A stretch of 64,000 nt of DNA from Roseibium aestuarii. Lineage in GTDB: Bacteria > Pseudomonadota > Alphaproteobacteria > Rhizobiales > Stappiaceae. Every line of letters begins with the position of its first letter. The stretch's first letter is position 1. Below, in pieces: positions 19,013 through 27,922 of this stretch. Location of the stretch: the NCBI RefSeq assembly GCF_008477545.1, contig NZ_VORA01000004.1, positions 62,001 through 126,000 of the forward strand, written 5' to 3'. The notes under the pieces are model-generated. The model was not told the origin of the DNA. It ran no database searches and saw only the letters and a program-made list of their open reading frames with translations. Position numbers and translations under genes: made by a program.

Positions 19013-20221
19013 TCACGGGCGGTTCGGATCCGGTATCACCTTCGCCACCGGCTTGCGCCAGGGATTGCTCTTGAACCAGGCCACCGAATAGGCCGTCGCG
19101 ATCAGGATCGCGAAGCCGAGCAGGTTGGCGAAGGCCTGCCACACGAAGGTCTCCCGCTCGCCGATCGTGTCGCGCAGGATGGCGACCAGCTGGCCGGCGA
19201 AAAGGCTCATCATGAAGACCGCCAGGGACTGCTGGCCAACCTTCTGCACCACCCGAACGAACCCCTGCCAGAGCGCGGGGCCACGCGACAGGCGGATGCC
19301 GCCTTCACCCGCCGCGATCCACGCCAGATAGGCCAGCGCCAGGAAGTGCACGAAGCGCAGGATGCCGAATTCCGTCTTGATCCAGAGCGGCTCGATGGCA
19401 TCGCGGATCTCGCGGATTTCCGGAGACAGATTGATGATGCGGAACCAGGCAAAGGGAATGGTCGCCACGACGATCACGGCCGCCAGCACCATGAGTGAGG
19501 TCTTGACCGGCGGGCGCGGCAGCCATCCGCGCATGAAGGCGAAGCCGGTGAAGAAGATCATCTGCCAGGCGAAGGGGTTGAAGAACCACACCCGTTCCGA
19601 CCAGGGCTCAGCTTCCAGGCTGAGGAAACCGAAGGTTGCCAGAGTCCACAAGCCGATGACAAGCAGGGCCACGGTGCCGCGCCCGGCCCGCGACGCGGCC
19701 ATGACCACCGGCACCAGACCAAGGATCACGATGTACATGGGCAGGATGTCGAAGAGGTTCGGCACATAGGTCAGCGTCATCAGATGCGGCAGGCTCAGCT
19801 CGGTGGTCTCGAAGAAGTGCCGCAGGTTGAGTTCGCCCACATAGTCCACGTCATTGCCGAGCGCCGCCAGGAAGCCGGTGTCCACCAGCATGACCAGCAG
19901 GGCCGCGATCGCCAGGAACAGGCCGATGTGCGACCAGTAGACCTGCCACATGCGGTGCAGGATGCGTCCCGTGCCCATCACCAGTCCGTGGGTGTCGAAG
20001 ATCCGACCGAAGGCGATGGCAGACGCCATGCCGGAGCAGAAGACGAAGATTTCCGTCGCGTCGGAGAAGCCGAAGCGGGCCGGGATCCAGAGGGTCCACC
20101 AGTTGAAGGGCAGATGGGCAACGAAGATGATGAACATGCCCAGACCGCGGAAGAAGTCGAGCCGCGGGTCGCGGCGGGTCTTCTGCGGCTGGGAAAGGGA
20201 CGTTTGTGCGGCAACGTTCAC
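19013..20221 (-). CDS. opgC: OpgC-family membrane protein (glucan succinyltransferase-like)
   Basis: The 402-residue protein has about ten membrane helices and the OpgC landmarks RDPRLDFFRGLGMFIIFVAH and FGFSDATEIFVFCSGMASA, in which the RLDxxRG motif is shared with the acyltransferase-3 superfamily. OpgC proteins add succinyl groups to periplasmic osmoregulated glucans. No opgG or opgH gene is in the window. The start is GTG at 20221 with AGGA upstream. Confidence 0.88.
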   Translation of the reverse strand: MNVAAQTSLSQPQKTRRDPRLDFFRGLGMFIIFVAHLPFNWWTLWIPARFGFSDATEIFVFCSGMASAIAFGRIFDTHGLVMGTGRILHRMWQVYWSHIGLFLAIAALLVMLVDTGFLAALGNDVDYVGELNLRHFFETTELSLPHLMTLTYVPNLFDILPMYIVILGLVPVVMAASRAGRGTVALLVIGLWTLATFGFLSLEAEPWSERVWFFNPFAWQMIFFTGFAFMRGWLPRPPVKTSLMVLAAVIVVATIPFAWFRIINLSPEIREIRDAIEPLWIKTEFGILRFVHFLALAYLAWIAAGEGGIRLSRGPALWQGFVRVVQKVGQQSLAVFMMSLFAGQLVAILRDTIGERETFVWQAFANLLGFAILIATAYSVAWFKSNPWRKPVAKVIPDPNRP

Positions 20222-20282
20222 GGGCTGTGTCCTGAAGACGACCTGATTGGGGAAACGGCTTTGTACGGGCCCGGTTCCTTAG

Positions 20283-21665
20283 TCAAGCACGCGTTGCGCG
20301 CAATTCGTGATTTTGCATGATTTCGGCCGCTTTTCGCATCCGGTCCACCGTTGCATGCCGGGTTCGCGCATAATTGTCGAGGCCCCCGCGCTGCCGCGAC
20401 CGGTCGAGCAGCAGCCCTTCCGCCTGATCGGGAAGCCCGGCGCGCAGGGCGGCATCGATGGTCATGCGTTCGAAGACGTCCCGCTGCGCATGGGAGCCGC
20501 CGATGGCGGGCATGTCGCCGCGCGCCCGGGACAGAAGCTGGAAGGCGGAACAGTAGTTGCCGAGCCGGAACTGCTCGAGCCCCTGCGCCGCGGCCCGCCC
20601 CGGATGGGCGCTCACCCGGCCCATGTCCCCATCCTCCGGTCTGCGGCGGGCCAGCGAGGTCAGAAGCCGCTCGGTCCCCAGCCGCCGCCCCCCCTTCAGC
20701 AGGGCCAGAAGATAGTGCAGGTCCGCGAAGACGTTGCAGCCGTCGTCGGTTCTCCTGTCGCTCAACTGGGCGAGTTCTTCCCAGCGGGATCCCACATTCA
20801 CGCCCTCCAGCTCGAGCCGCAGCAGCAGGGAGGTGGCATTGGAGATATCCCGATAGTCGTCGGTCTTGTCGCGGCGGATTTCCTCGTCGTAGAGGTTGAG
20901 AACCAGATCCGTCTCGCCCCGGTCCAGATGCATCAGCGCCAGATGCCACCAAACGTGAAAGCCGAAGTTGTTGCAGTGGCTCCAGCTGTCGGGGCGGGCC
21001 ATCAGCCACTTGATCCCGTCGTCCGCACGGCCGGTCATGTCATGCACATGCGCCACGGCGTGCAGGCCCCAGGCGTCATCGGGGGCGAGCTCCACCGCCT
21101 GACGGCCAAGCGTCTCGGCCAGTCCGTAGTCGCCGGTTTCCTCCAGCGCGAAGGCGTGGCATCCCAGAAGATAGCCGCGCGCCGGGTGGCTCGCGTCATG
21201 GGCATCCGCGACCGTCTCGATCGACCGGCGCATGCCCTGCGCATCGCCGAGAACGAACCGGATGGCGTGGACGAGCTTCATCAGGAATGTGTCGCGGGGA
21301 TATTCCGCCAGCGTTCCGTCCAGCCGGTCCGCCGCCCGCGAAGGCCAGCCGCAGAGCCAGTCCGCCAGCGCATCGGTCACCGCTCGTTCCCGCCGTGTCG
21401 CCCCCAGCCGGCGTTCCGACGTGCGGGCCATCTCCAGGCATTCGGTTGCAGTCGGCACCAGCTCCCGGCGTCCGAGAAGAAGACAGAAGAGCCCGCGTGC
21501 CGCATGTCCGAGGCCGAAGTCCGGGTCGCTCTCCAGGGCGGTCTGCAGATGCAGAGGCGTGCTGCTGCCGTGGGAGAGGAACGCGTGAACCGTGGCATCC
21601 CAGGCGCGCGCCGCGGCCGGAGAGGCAATGGTCAGGTCATAGCCGAACTGGTCGGTCTGGGGCAT
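20283..21665 (-). CDS. Tetratricopeptide-repeat protein, TTC38-like
   Basis: The 460-residue soluble protein is made of helical TPR-like repeats. The best-matching segment is HPARGYLLGCHAFALEETGDYGLAETLGRQAVELAPDDAWGLHAVAHVHDMTGR. The HSHCNNFGFHVWWH and MHLDRGETDLVLNLYDEEI-type blocks characterise the TTC38 family of bacteria and animals. The molecular role is unknown. The start MPQTDQFG at 21665 is favoured because conserved sequence begins soon after; a longer reading adds a basic, low-complexity leader. Its 3' end lies 61 bases from opgC on the same strand. Confidence 0.88.
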   Translation of the reverse strand: MPQTDQFGYDLTIASPAAARAWDATVHAFLSHGSSTPLHLQTALESDPDFGLGHAARGLFCLLLGRRELVPTATECLEMARTSERRLGATRRERAVTDALADWLCGWPSRAADRLDGTLAEYPRDTFLMKLVHAIRFVLGDAQGMRRSIETVADAHDASHPARGYLLGCHAFALEETGDYGLAETLGRQAVELAPDDAWGLHAVAHVHDMTGRADDGIKWLMARPDSWSHCNNFGFHVWWHLALMHLDRGETDLVLNLYDEEIRRDKTDDYRDISNATSLLLRLELEGVNVGSRWEELAQLSDRRTDDGCNVFADLHYLLALLKGGRRLGTERLLTSLARRRPEDGDMGRVSAHPGRAAAQGLEQFRLGNYCSAFQLLSRARGDMPAIGGSHAQRDVFERMTIDAALRAGLPDQAEGLLLDRSRQRGGLDNYARTRHATVDRMRKAAEIMQNHELRATRA

Positions 21666-21870
21666 GGAGGAGGGCTCCTGAAAGCTGCGGGATCGGCGGA
21701 GAGGGCATGACGGGGGCGGGAGGAACTGCCCCGGAAATTGCGCCATTCAGCCATTTCTGCCCTCAAGGAGACGCCTCTGCCCGTTGAACTGCAACACACA
21801 AAAGAGTGTTGCGAACGTGTGTGCCACGCCCCGCGCCGACGCGATAATGTCGCTGCGGAAAGGAACCCTG

Positions 21871-23115
21871 ATGCCCCGTCTTCCGACCTCGCAGATCGAG
21901 GCTGCTCCTCAGCCCTCTCCCTTGTCCCGGCTTGATGTGCCCGGGTCCGCTCCCTCGCAGGGACACGTCTGCGCGCCAGCAGATCCGAAGGGGCAGCGCA
22001 AGGTGATCCTCGCGGCAATGCTCACAGCACTCGGCCTCTGGATCCTGGCCACTCCCGAGGCAGGAGCGCGGGTGGCTCTCGCCGTGCCGCTCGGGGCGCT
22101 GGCCGGCATCAGTCTCTATCACGCGCGTTTCGGCTTCACCGCCGCCTGGCGCCGCTTTGCGGAAGAGCACCGCGGGCGCGGTCTTCGGGCGCAGCTCCTG
22201 CTGCTTGGCCTTTCCTCGCTCGTGGCCTTGCCGCTGATCGGATGGGGGCATCTCATCGGGCTGCCGACGAGCGGTTACGTCTTCCCCTTCGGTCTGGCCG
22301 CAGCCCTTGGCGCCACGCTCTTCGGCATCGGCATGCAGCTTGGCGGCGGCTGTGCCTCGGGCACGCTCTTCACCGTGGGCGGCGGCTCCACGCGCATGGT
22401 CGTCACGCTGATCGCCTTTATCGCCGGCTCGGTCTGGGCCACCGCGCACCTGCCCTGGTGGAACGGCCTTCCGGCCCTGCCGCCTGTGGCGTTCGCGCAG
22501 GCGCTCGGCACGCCGCAGGCGATGCTGGCGACGACCGCGGCACTGTCCGGTCTCGCATTGCTTTCCGTGTGGGTGGAACGGCGCGCCCATGGTGCGCTCG
22601 AGAGGGAAGTCACCCCGCACTCTCTTCTGCGCGGCCCCTGGTCCTTCGAGGCTGGAGCCGTCGCTCTCGCATTCGTCGGCATCGCCACCCTTCTCGTGCT
22701 GGGGCGGCCATGGGGCATCACCTCGGCCTTCGCCCTGTGGGGTGCAAAGACGCTGGCCGCTTTCGGCGTCCCGGTCGAAACCTGGCCCTATTGGCAGGGG
22801 CAGACCGCCCTCAGCCGCAATCTGCTGCAAGACGGCACCAGTCTCATGAACTTCGGCATCATCCTGGGCGCGCTTCTGGCTTCCGGGCTTGCCGGAAAAT
22901 TCGCCCCCGTTCGGCATCTCCACCCGAAGGACGCCCTGTCCGCAGTGATCGGTGGCCTGCTCATGGGCTATGGCGCGCGTCTCGCCTACGGCTGCAACAT
23001 CGGCGCCTATCTGGGTGGCGTGCTCTCCGGCTCCCTGCATGGCTGGCTCTGGCTGGTCTTCGCCTGGGCCGGAAGCCTGATCGGGATGCGCCTTCGTCCT
23101 GTCTTCGCCCCATGA
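21871..23115 (+). CDS. YeeE/YedE family sulfur-compound transporter (TsuA-like)
   Basis: The 414-residue membrane protein has two homologous halves. Each carries a conserved Cys in a Gly-rich membrane motif: MQLGGGCASGTLFTVGGGSTR in the first half and RLAYGCNIGAYLGG in the second. In the thiosulfate importer TsuA these cysteines relay the substrate through the pore. The start at 21871 has AAGGA upstream; an in-frame ATG 8 codons earlier is possible. A DUF302 protein gene follows by 35 bases and may act with it. Confidence 0.9.
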   Translation: MPRLPTSQIEAAPQPSPLSRLDVPGSAPSQGHVCAPADPKGQRKVILAAMLTALGLWILATPEAGARVALAVPLGALAGISLYHARFGFTAAWRRFAEEHRGRGLRAQLLLLGLSSLVALPLIGWGHLIGLPTSGYVFPFGLAAALGATLFGIGMQLGGGCASGTLFTVGGGSTRMVVTLIAFIAGSVWATAHLPWWNGLPALPPVAFAQALGTPQAMLATTAALSGLALLSVWVERRAHGALEREVTPHSLLRGPWSFEAGAVALAFVGIATLLVLGRPWGITSAFALWGAKTLAAFGVPVETWPYWQGQTALSRNLLQDGTSLMNFGIILGALLASGLAGKFAPVRHLHPKDALSAVIGGLLMGYGARLAYGCNIGAYLGGVLSGSLHGWLWLVFAWAGSLIGMRLRPVFAP

Positions 23116-23150
23116 TCCGCACTTGCCAGAGCCCAGAGGAGATCTCCCCC

Positions 23151-23693
23151 ATGCCCGCCCACCGAACGATCGCTCTCCCGGCTCAAGATCCCGCACTCCT
23201 TCGGCTGGCGCTTCTGGTGACGCTGGCGCTGCTTTGCGTCCAGCTGCTCGCGTTGCGGCCTCTCCAGGCGTCGGAGCTTGGCCCCCGCGCTGGATGGCAG
23301 GTGGTCCGCAGCGAAGATCCCTTCGAAGTCCTCTCCCACCGGGTGAAGGAGGCGATCAAGGCCGAGCGGATGGGTCTCGTCACCCGGGCCAGCGCCTCTG
23401 ATGGCGCGCGCGGGGCAGGCGTGACCATTCCCGGCAACGAGGTTCTGGGCGTCTTCCGCAACGACTACGCCCGGCGCATGCTGGATGCGTCGCTTTCCGC
23501 CGGCATCGAGGCTCCGATCCGGCTCTATTTGATGGAAAATGACGATGGCAGTTCGACCCTTGCCTACAAGATGCCGAGCCATGTCTTCTCGCCCTATCTG
23601 GAGGAGGGCGGCGAGCCGCTGAAGGATCTCGCAGCGGAACTGGACATGATCTTTGCGGCGATTGCCGCCCGCGCGACGGGGCCTCTTCCCTGA
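23151..23693 (+). CDS. DUF302 domain protein, membrane-anchored or secreted
   Basis: The 180-residue protein has an N-terminal hydrophobic segment (about residues 17-38: LALLVTLALLCVQLLALRPL), which is a signal peptide or anchor. A DUF302 domain follows, with the SEDPFEVLSHRVKEAIKAERMGLVTRAS helix and a VLGVFRNDYARRMLDASLSAGIEAPIRLYL core. DUF302 proteins are often linked to sulfur or heavy-metal genes, consistent with the YeeE/YedE gene upstream. AGGAG precedes the ATG. The biochemical role is unknown. Confidence 0.85.
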   Translation: MPAHRTIALPAQDPALLRLALLVTLALLCVQLLALRPLQASELGPRAGWQVVRSEDPFEVLSHRVKEAIKAERMGLVTRASASDGARGAGVTIPGNEVLGVFRNDYARRMLDASLSAGIEAPIRLYLMENDDGSSTLAYKMPSHVFSPYLEEGGEPLKDLAAELDMIFAAIAARATGPLP

Positions 23694-23781
23694 GGCATCT
23701 CCCGGCAGACTTGACGATTTACGTCCACGCCGAACGGGCGTAGCATCATCGGGTCTTCAACAGCTGAAAGGAGGTGTGCCC

Positions 23782-23859
23782 ATGTCTAGTGAGTTCCCGA
23801 GTTTGGCCCTTGTGTCTGGGCACCTGGGAAGGACGTCGGAGCAGCCTCTGACGTCGTGA
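23782..23859 (+). CDS. Candidate 25-residue small protein or leader peptide
   Basis: A 25-codon reading frame (begins MSSEFPSLALVSGHLG, ends EQPLTS) follows a near-perfect Shine-Dalgarno sequence AAAGGAGGTG, with the ATG 5 bases later. The ribosome site can pair with sequence inside the frame: AGGTG-CCCA at 23772-23782 with TGGGCACCT at 23817-23825. That would allow structure-dependent control. A clean hairpin terminator follows at 23908-23929. No larger gene lies downstream on this strand, so it is monocistronic or part of a small regulatory RNA. I recognise no family. Confidence 0.5.
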   Translation: MSSEFPSLALVSGHLGRTSEQPLTS

Positions 23860-23907
23860 GCTGGTGCCGGGATGTCATCCGGACAAGGGGTCGATCGGAC
23901 CTCATGG

Positions 23908-23937
23908 GAAGGCCGCGAAAGCGGCCTTCTTGTGTTT
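23908..23937 (+). terminator. Terminator after the 25-codon ORF
   Basis: GAAGGCCGC / GCGGCCTTC, a 9-bp stem with a GAAA tetraloop, followed by a T-rich tail (TTGTGTTTT). Confidence 0.85.
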
Positions 23938-23979
23938 TGGCTAGGCTCCTCGCCCGAGCTTGGACGAGGAGCGAGAAGA

Positions 23980-24744
23980 TCAGGCGATGAGGCCAACGGC
24001 CCGGCGCACGCCTTCGTCGCGCAGGGAGCAGTCGATGCCCACATAGCGGTCGCCCGCCGGGCCGCTCAGCCAAGCCAGTGCCTCGCCCACCCAGCGCGCG
24101 GGAATATGGACGTTCGGGTCCAGCTGGCTGACCGGGTTGATGCCCGAAGCCTTGATGGCAACCTGCATGTCGGTGGCAACCGTTCCCGGGCTCAGGCCCA
24201 GAACGCGGATGTGGTCGTCGATGAGCTCCAGATGCGCGCATTTGGTCAGCGACAGGACAGCGGCCTTGGAGGCGCAATAGTGGCTCCAGCCTTCCAGCGC
24301 GCCGGTCGCAGCCCCCGAGGAGATGTTGATGATGGTACCGCCGCCATGTGCCTTCATCGGGGCGATGGCGTGGCGGATCACGTTCAGCACACCCTTCACG
24401 TTGATGTCGATCACCTTGCCCCAGGCCGCCGGATCCGCATCCTCCAGGCGCGCGATCGGATCAATCACGCCGGCATTGTTGATGACCACATCCAGTGCGC
24501 CGAACCGGTCGACGGTCTGGCGGATGGCGGCCTGCACGGCGGCGGCATCCGTCACGTCCAGGCTGATGGCCAGCGCCTGACCGCCAGCGGAGGTGATCTC
24601 GCTGGCAATGCGGGTGATGTCGCCGGTGCTGCGGGCGGTGAGAACCACATTGGCCCCGCGCTCGGCAAAGACGCGGGCGGCAGCTTCGCCGATGCCCCGG
24701 CTTGCGCCCGTGATGAAGACTGTCTTCGATTGCAGATCCGACAT
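23980..24744 (-). CDS. SDR family oxidoreductase
   Basis: The 254-residue short-chain dehydrogenase has the NAD(P)-binding motif TGASRGIGEAAA (about residues 12-23), the NNAG motif (about 89-92), the catalytic Ser in INISSGAA and the YxxxK pair in HYCASKAA. It ends with a classical SDR C-terminus. The Arg right after TGAS and after TAR suggests NADPH preference, which is an inference. The substrate is unknown. It is convergent with the 25-codon ORF and divergent from the ion-channel gene. Confidence 0.92.
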   Translation of the reverse strand: MSDLQSKTVFITGASRGIGEAAARVFAERGANVVLTARSTGDITRIASEITSAGGQALAISLDVTDAAAVQAAIRQTVDRFGALDVVINNAGVIDPIARLEDADPAAWGKVIDINVKGVLNVIRHAIAPMKAHGGGTIINISSGAATGALEGWSHYCASKAAVLSLTKCAHLELIDDHIRVLGLSPGTVATDMQVAIKASGINPVSQLDPNVHIPARWVGEALAWLSGPAGDRYVGIDCSLRDEGVRRAVGLIA

Positions 24745-24964
24745 GATCCCAACTCCTGCCCCAGTAGCCTGAAGCGGCCCGAAACGGCCCTTCAGGATCC
24801 GTATTTAGGCAATCGTTAATATTTGCGCCAGCCCGATTGTATGCAAACGCGGGCGTTCGGGCGAATGTGCGTTCAAGCGTGTCCGGGGGGGCGGCCCGTG
24901 GTGCGCCGCCGGTGCGGCTCAATCAGGGGCTTGCACTTCCGCAAGCTTTTGCCATCCTGCGCCC

Positions 24965-25750
24965 ATGACAAATCTGACAGCGACCCTGCGTGCCCGCCTG
25001 CGCACGCTCTATTTCGGCGACAGTCGCCAATCCCGCTACTGGCGCTATGGCATGCTCGTCTTCGACGTGGCCACGATCGCCTATTTCGTTGTCTCGTCGA
25101 TGATCGATCCGGAGCATCACAATCACGCCATCGATTTCGTGGTGGCAGCGGTGCTCGGTCTGGATTTCGCGGCGCGCCTTCTGGCAGAGCCCCGGCCCTG
25201 GCGCGAGCTCTTCAGCTTTACCGGCATCATGGACATCGCGGTGATCGCGTCCCTGCTTGCTCCTGTCTTCGTGGAAAACATGGCGTTCCTGCGGGTTGTG
25301 CGCATGCTGCGGCTGCTGCGTTCCTACCATCTGCTAAAGGAGCTGCGCGAGGCGTCTCCCTGGTTCCGGGTGCGAGAGGAGATCATCCAGTCCGCGATCA
25401 ATCTCGTGGTCTTCGTCTTCGTGGTGACCGCCATTGTCTACGTGGTCGAGAACGATCTGAACCCGGACATCAACACCTATCTCGACGCGCTCTATTTCAC
25501 GGTCACCACGCTCACCACCACTGGCTTCGGTGACATCACCATGAGCGACACCGCAGGTCGGCTGATGACCGTGATCATCATGATCTTCGGCGTCGCCTTG
25601 TTCCTGCGTCTGGTGCAGACGATCTTCCGCCCCAACAAGGTGCATTACCCCTGTCCCGATTGCGGGCTGAGCCGTCATGACCCGGACGCGGTTCACTGCA
25701 AGCATTGCGGACGCACCATCGCCATTCCGACCGAAGGGGAGTGGAGCTGA
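24965..25750 (+). CDS. Voltage-gated K+ channel-like protein with C-terminal zinc ribbon
   Basis: The 261-residue protein has the six-helix voltage-gated channel layout. The S4-like segment FLRVVRMLRLLRSYHLLKEL (about residues 108-127) carries regularly spaced arginines. The pore loop has the selectivity filter TTTGFGD (184-190), a GFG variant of the usual GYG, and is followed by S6 (about 198-220). After S6 the chain ends in a zinc ribbon with CPDC (230-233) and CKHC (245-248). Four subunits should assemble into an inner-membrane cation channel. The cytoplasmic ribbon is unusual and may act in assembly or as a metal or redox sensor. Confidence 0.87.
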   Translation: MTNLTATLRARLRTLYFGDSRQSRYWRYGMLVFDVATIAYFVVSSMIDPEHHNHAIDFVVAAVLGLDFAARLLAEPRPWRELFSFTGIMDIAVIASLLAPVFVENMAFLRVVRMLRLLRSYHLLKELREASPWFRVREEIIQSAINLVVFVFVVTAIVYVVENDLNPDINTYLDALYFTVTTLTTTGFGDITMSDTAGRLMTVIIMIFGVALFLRLVQTIFRPNKVHYPCPDCGLSRHDPDAVHCKHCGRTIAIPTEGEWS

Positions 25751-25877
25751 ACACCGCATCGTGACCGGCCGAGCCCCCGGGGATCTGCCGAAGGGCCTCG
25801 CCTCGGGTGGGGGAGGCGCCTATGTGTTTGCAGGGGCGTTGACGACGCCGCTGCGAACAGGGGGGAGGAGAGATCCC

Positions 25878-26876
25878 GTGTCCACTGCTGGCCTGACAAT
25901 CGTGATCCGGAGCATCCTTAAACGGCTGCCGTATCTGGCGGCGCTGCTGCTCTGCCTTGCTGCTCCGGTTCTCGGGGCGGCATCGGGCGCCCGGGCCGAA
26001 ACGGGCGCTGCGCCAGTCACTCCTTGCGGAGGCGAAATCGCCTGCGAGCTGCGAGCGGGCCGCTATTACGTTCACATGCCCGAGCCGGGGCACGAGGCCG
26101 CATCGAAACGCCAGCCGGGCGGTCGCGTTGGCGCCATCGTCTTCCTCCATGGCCATCGCGGCAACGGGCTCAACGAGATCCGCAATCGCTCGTTTCAGGC
26201 GCTGGCCGATGAGCTCGGTGTCGCCTTCGTGGCGGTGGAGGGCCTTCAGGGAACCTGGTCCTTCCCGAATGCCCCTCGCGCCTTGCGTGACGAGCCGGCC
26301 TTTTTTGACGCGGTTCTTGCCGATCTGACCGGGCGGTTTCCCGTCGACCGGTCGAAGATCCTGCTCTCCGGCTTTTCGTCAGGCGCCTTCATGACCTGGG
26401 CGCTCGCTTGCCAGAAGCCGGATCGCTTTGCCGGCTACGCACCCATTGCCGGCGCCTTCTGGGAGCCCTTGCCCGATCACTGCGCCGGACCCGCGCCCTA
26501 TCTCTATCATACCCACGGCACCACGGATGAGGTGGTGCCGCTGGCGGGCCGTTATCTCGGCGGTGGGCGGTTCAAGCAGGGCGACGTCTACGAGAGCCTC
26601 ATGGTCTGGCTCCGTGCCGAGGGCCGCAGCCTCGACAGGGGCGAGAGCCATGGCGAACCGGGTCTTTCCTGCACCGCCTGGGCGATGGCTTCGGGGCGGC
26701 TGGAGCTCTGCCTGCATGACGGCGGCCATTCGGTGCGAGCGGAATGGCTGAAGCGCGCCTGGCGAAACCTGGAGCGCGACCGGGGCTGGACCCAGCCCGC
26801 CTCTTCCGCCCCGGCGAGCGCCTGCGCGCCGGATCGCGTGGGGGCTGCCGCGCCATCCCGCAGCTCGGCCTGCTGA
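25878..26876 (+). CDS. Secreted PHB-depolymerase/LpqC-like esterase
   Basis: The 332-residue alpha/beta hydrolase starts with a signal peptide (hydrophobic residues about 17-35, cleavage near ARA-ET). The IVFLHGHRGNG oxyanion loop, nucleophile elbow GFSSG (Ser167), an Asp in HGTTDEVVP and a His in DGGHS give a complete catalytic triad. It resembles the COG3509 group of polyhydroxybutyrate depolymerase-like and feruloyl esterase-like enzymes. Four or more cysteines may form periplasmic disulfides. The start is GTG at 25878, with GGGAGGAG upstream. The substrate is not defined by sequence. Confidence 0.85.
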   Translation: MSTAGLTIVIRSILKRLPYLAALLLCLAAPVLGAASGARAETGAAPVTPCGGEIACELRAGRYYVHMPEPGHEAASKRQPGGRVGAIVFLHGHRGNGLNEIRNRSFQALADELGVAFVAVEGLQGTWSFPNAPRALRDEPAFFDAVLADLTGRFPVDRSKILLSGFSSGAFMTWALACQKPDRFAGYAPIAGAFWEPLPDHCAGPAPYLYHTHGTTDEVVPLAGRYLGGGRFKQGDVYESLMVWLRAEGRSLDRGESHGEPGLSCTAWAMASGRLELCLHDGGHSVRAEWLKRAWRNLERDRGWTQPASSAPASACAPDRVGAAAPSRSSAC

Positions 26877-27026
26877 CCAGATCAAGGATTGGGCATCTCC
26901 GGCCAGAGCCTCCCGAATTGCGGGGCGATCTGCCCCTTCCTGCGGCAAGTCCTGCCGCCAATATCGCCTTCTGCACGGTGACGGCCTCGCTTACCCTGAA
27001 AGGAACCTTCAATCGGGGATAAGCTC

Positions 27027-27764
27027 ATGAGCCAATTCGATTTTTCCATGAACCGGCGTGGTCTTCTGGGCCTTGGTGCGGCTGCGGGCGCAAGTGCGCT
27101 GCTCGGTCCGCTGGGCAAGGCTCTTGCGGCCGGAACCATAACGCCCGGCCCCAATGCGGTGCTGCTGGTGATCGACGTGCAGAACTGCTTCCTGCCCGGC
27201 GGAACCCTTCCCGTCAGCGAGGGCGATCAGGTGGTGCCGATCATCAACGCCCTTTCGTCGAAATTCGCCAATGTGGTGCTGACCCAGGACTGGCACACGG
27301 CCGATCACACGAGCTTCGCCTCCAACCACGAGGGCAAGGCCCCCTTCGAGACGGTGGAGCTTGATTACGGTACGCAGGTGCTCTGGCCAGATCATTGCGT
27401 GCAGGGCACCCAGGACGCTGCCCTTGCTCCCGGGCTCGACATCCCCCACGCCCAGCTCATCATCCGCAAGGGCTATCACTCCGAAGTGGACAGCTATTCC
27501 ACCTTCCTGAATGCGGACAAGACCACCCGCACCGGCCTCACCGGCTACCTGCAGGAGCGGGGTCTGACCGAGGTCTATGCCTGTGGTCTGGCGACCGACT
27601 TCTGCGTGGCCTGGTCGGCCATCGATGCCCGCGCGGCGGGTCTTGTCGTCTCGGTCATCGAGGATGCCTGCCGTGCCATCGATCTCAACGGCTCGCTCGA
27701 GGCCGCCTGGTCGACCATGAGCGAGGCGGGCGTGACCCGCGTGCAGTCGACCGACTTCGCCTGA
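27027..27764 (+). CDS. pncA: Nicotinamidase with Tat-type signal peptide
   Basis: The 245-residue isochorismatase-fold amidase hydrolyses nicotinamide to nicotinate. The catalytic triad is Asp50 (VIDVQNCF), Lys148 (IRKGYHSE) and Cys193 (ATDFCV). Metal ligands are in QDWHTADH (Asp88, His90, His94). The first 35 residues carry a twin-arginine (NRRGLLGLG) followed by a hydrophobic stretch ending KALAAG, a Tat export signal. That would place it in the periplasm, unlike typical cytoplasmic PncA. It could also act on pyrazinamide-like amides. Confidence 0.9.
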   Translation: MSQFDFSMNRRGLLGLGAAAGASALLGPLGKALAAGTITPGPNAVLLVIDVQNCFLPGGTLPVSEGDQVVPIINALSSKFANVVLTQDWHTADHTSFASNHEGKAPFETVELDYGTQVLWPDHCVQGTQDAALAPGLDIPHAQLIIRKGYHSEVDSYSTFLNADKTTRTGLTGYLQERGLTEVYACGLATDFCVAWSAIDARAAGLVVSVIEDACRAIDLNGSLEAAWSTMSEAGVTRVQSTDFA

Positions 27765-27922
27765 CCGGCGCTCTTCTTCGGTGTTCCCGCAAGGGGAGCG
27801 ATGACGTGGCGCTGACGAATTGGTGAGCGCATAACCGCGCGCCGTGAAGGCCCCCGCCTTGACCGGCGCGCGGGAAACGGATTGGCTGGACCTGTTTCGC
27901 TTCTTGTCAGGATCCGCCCTCC

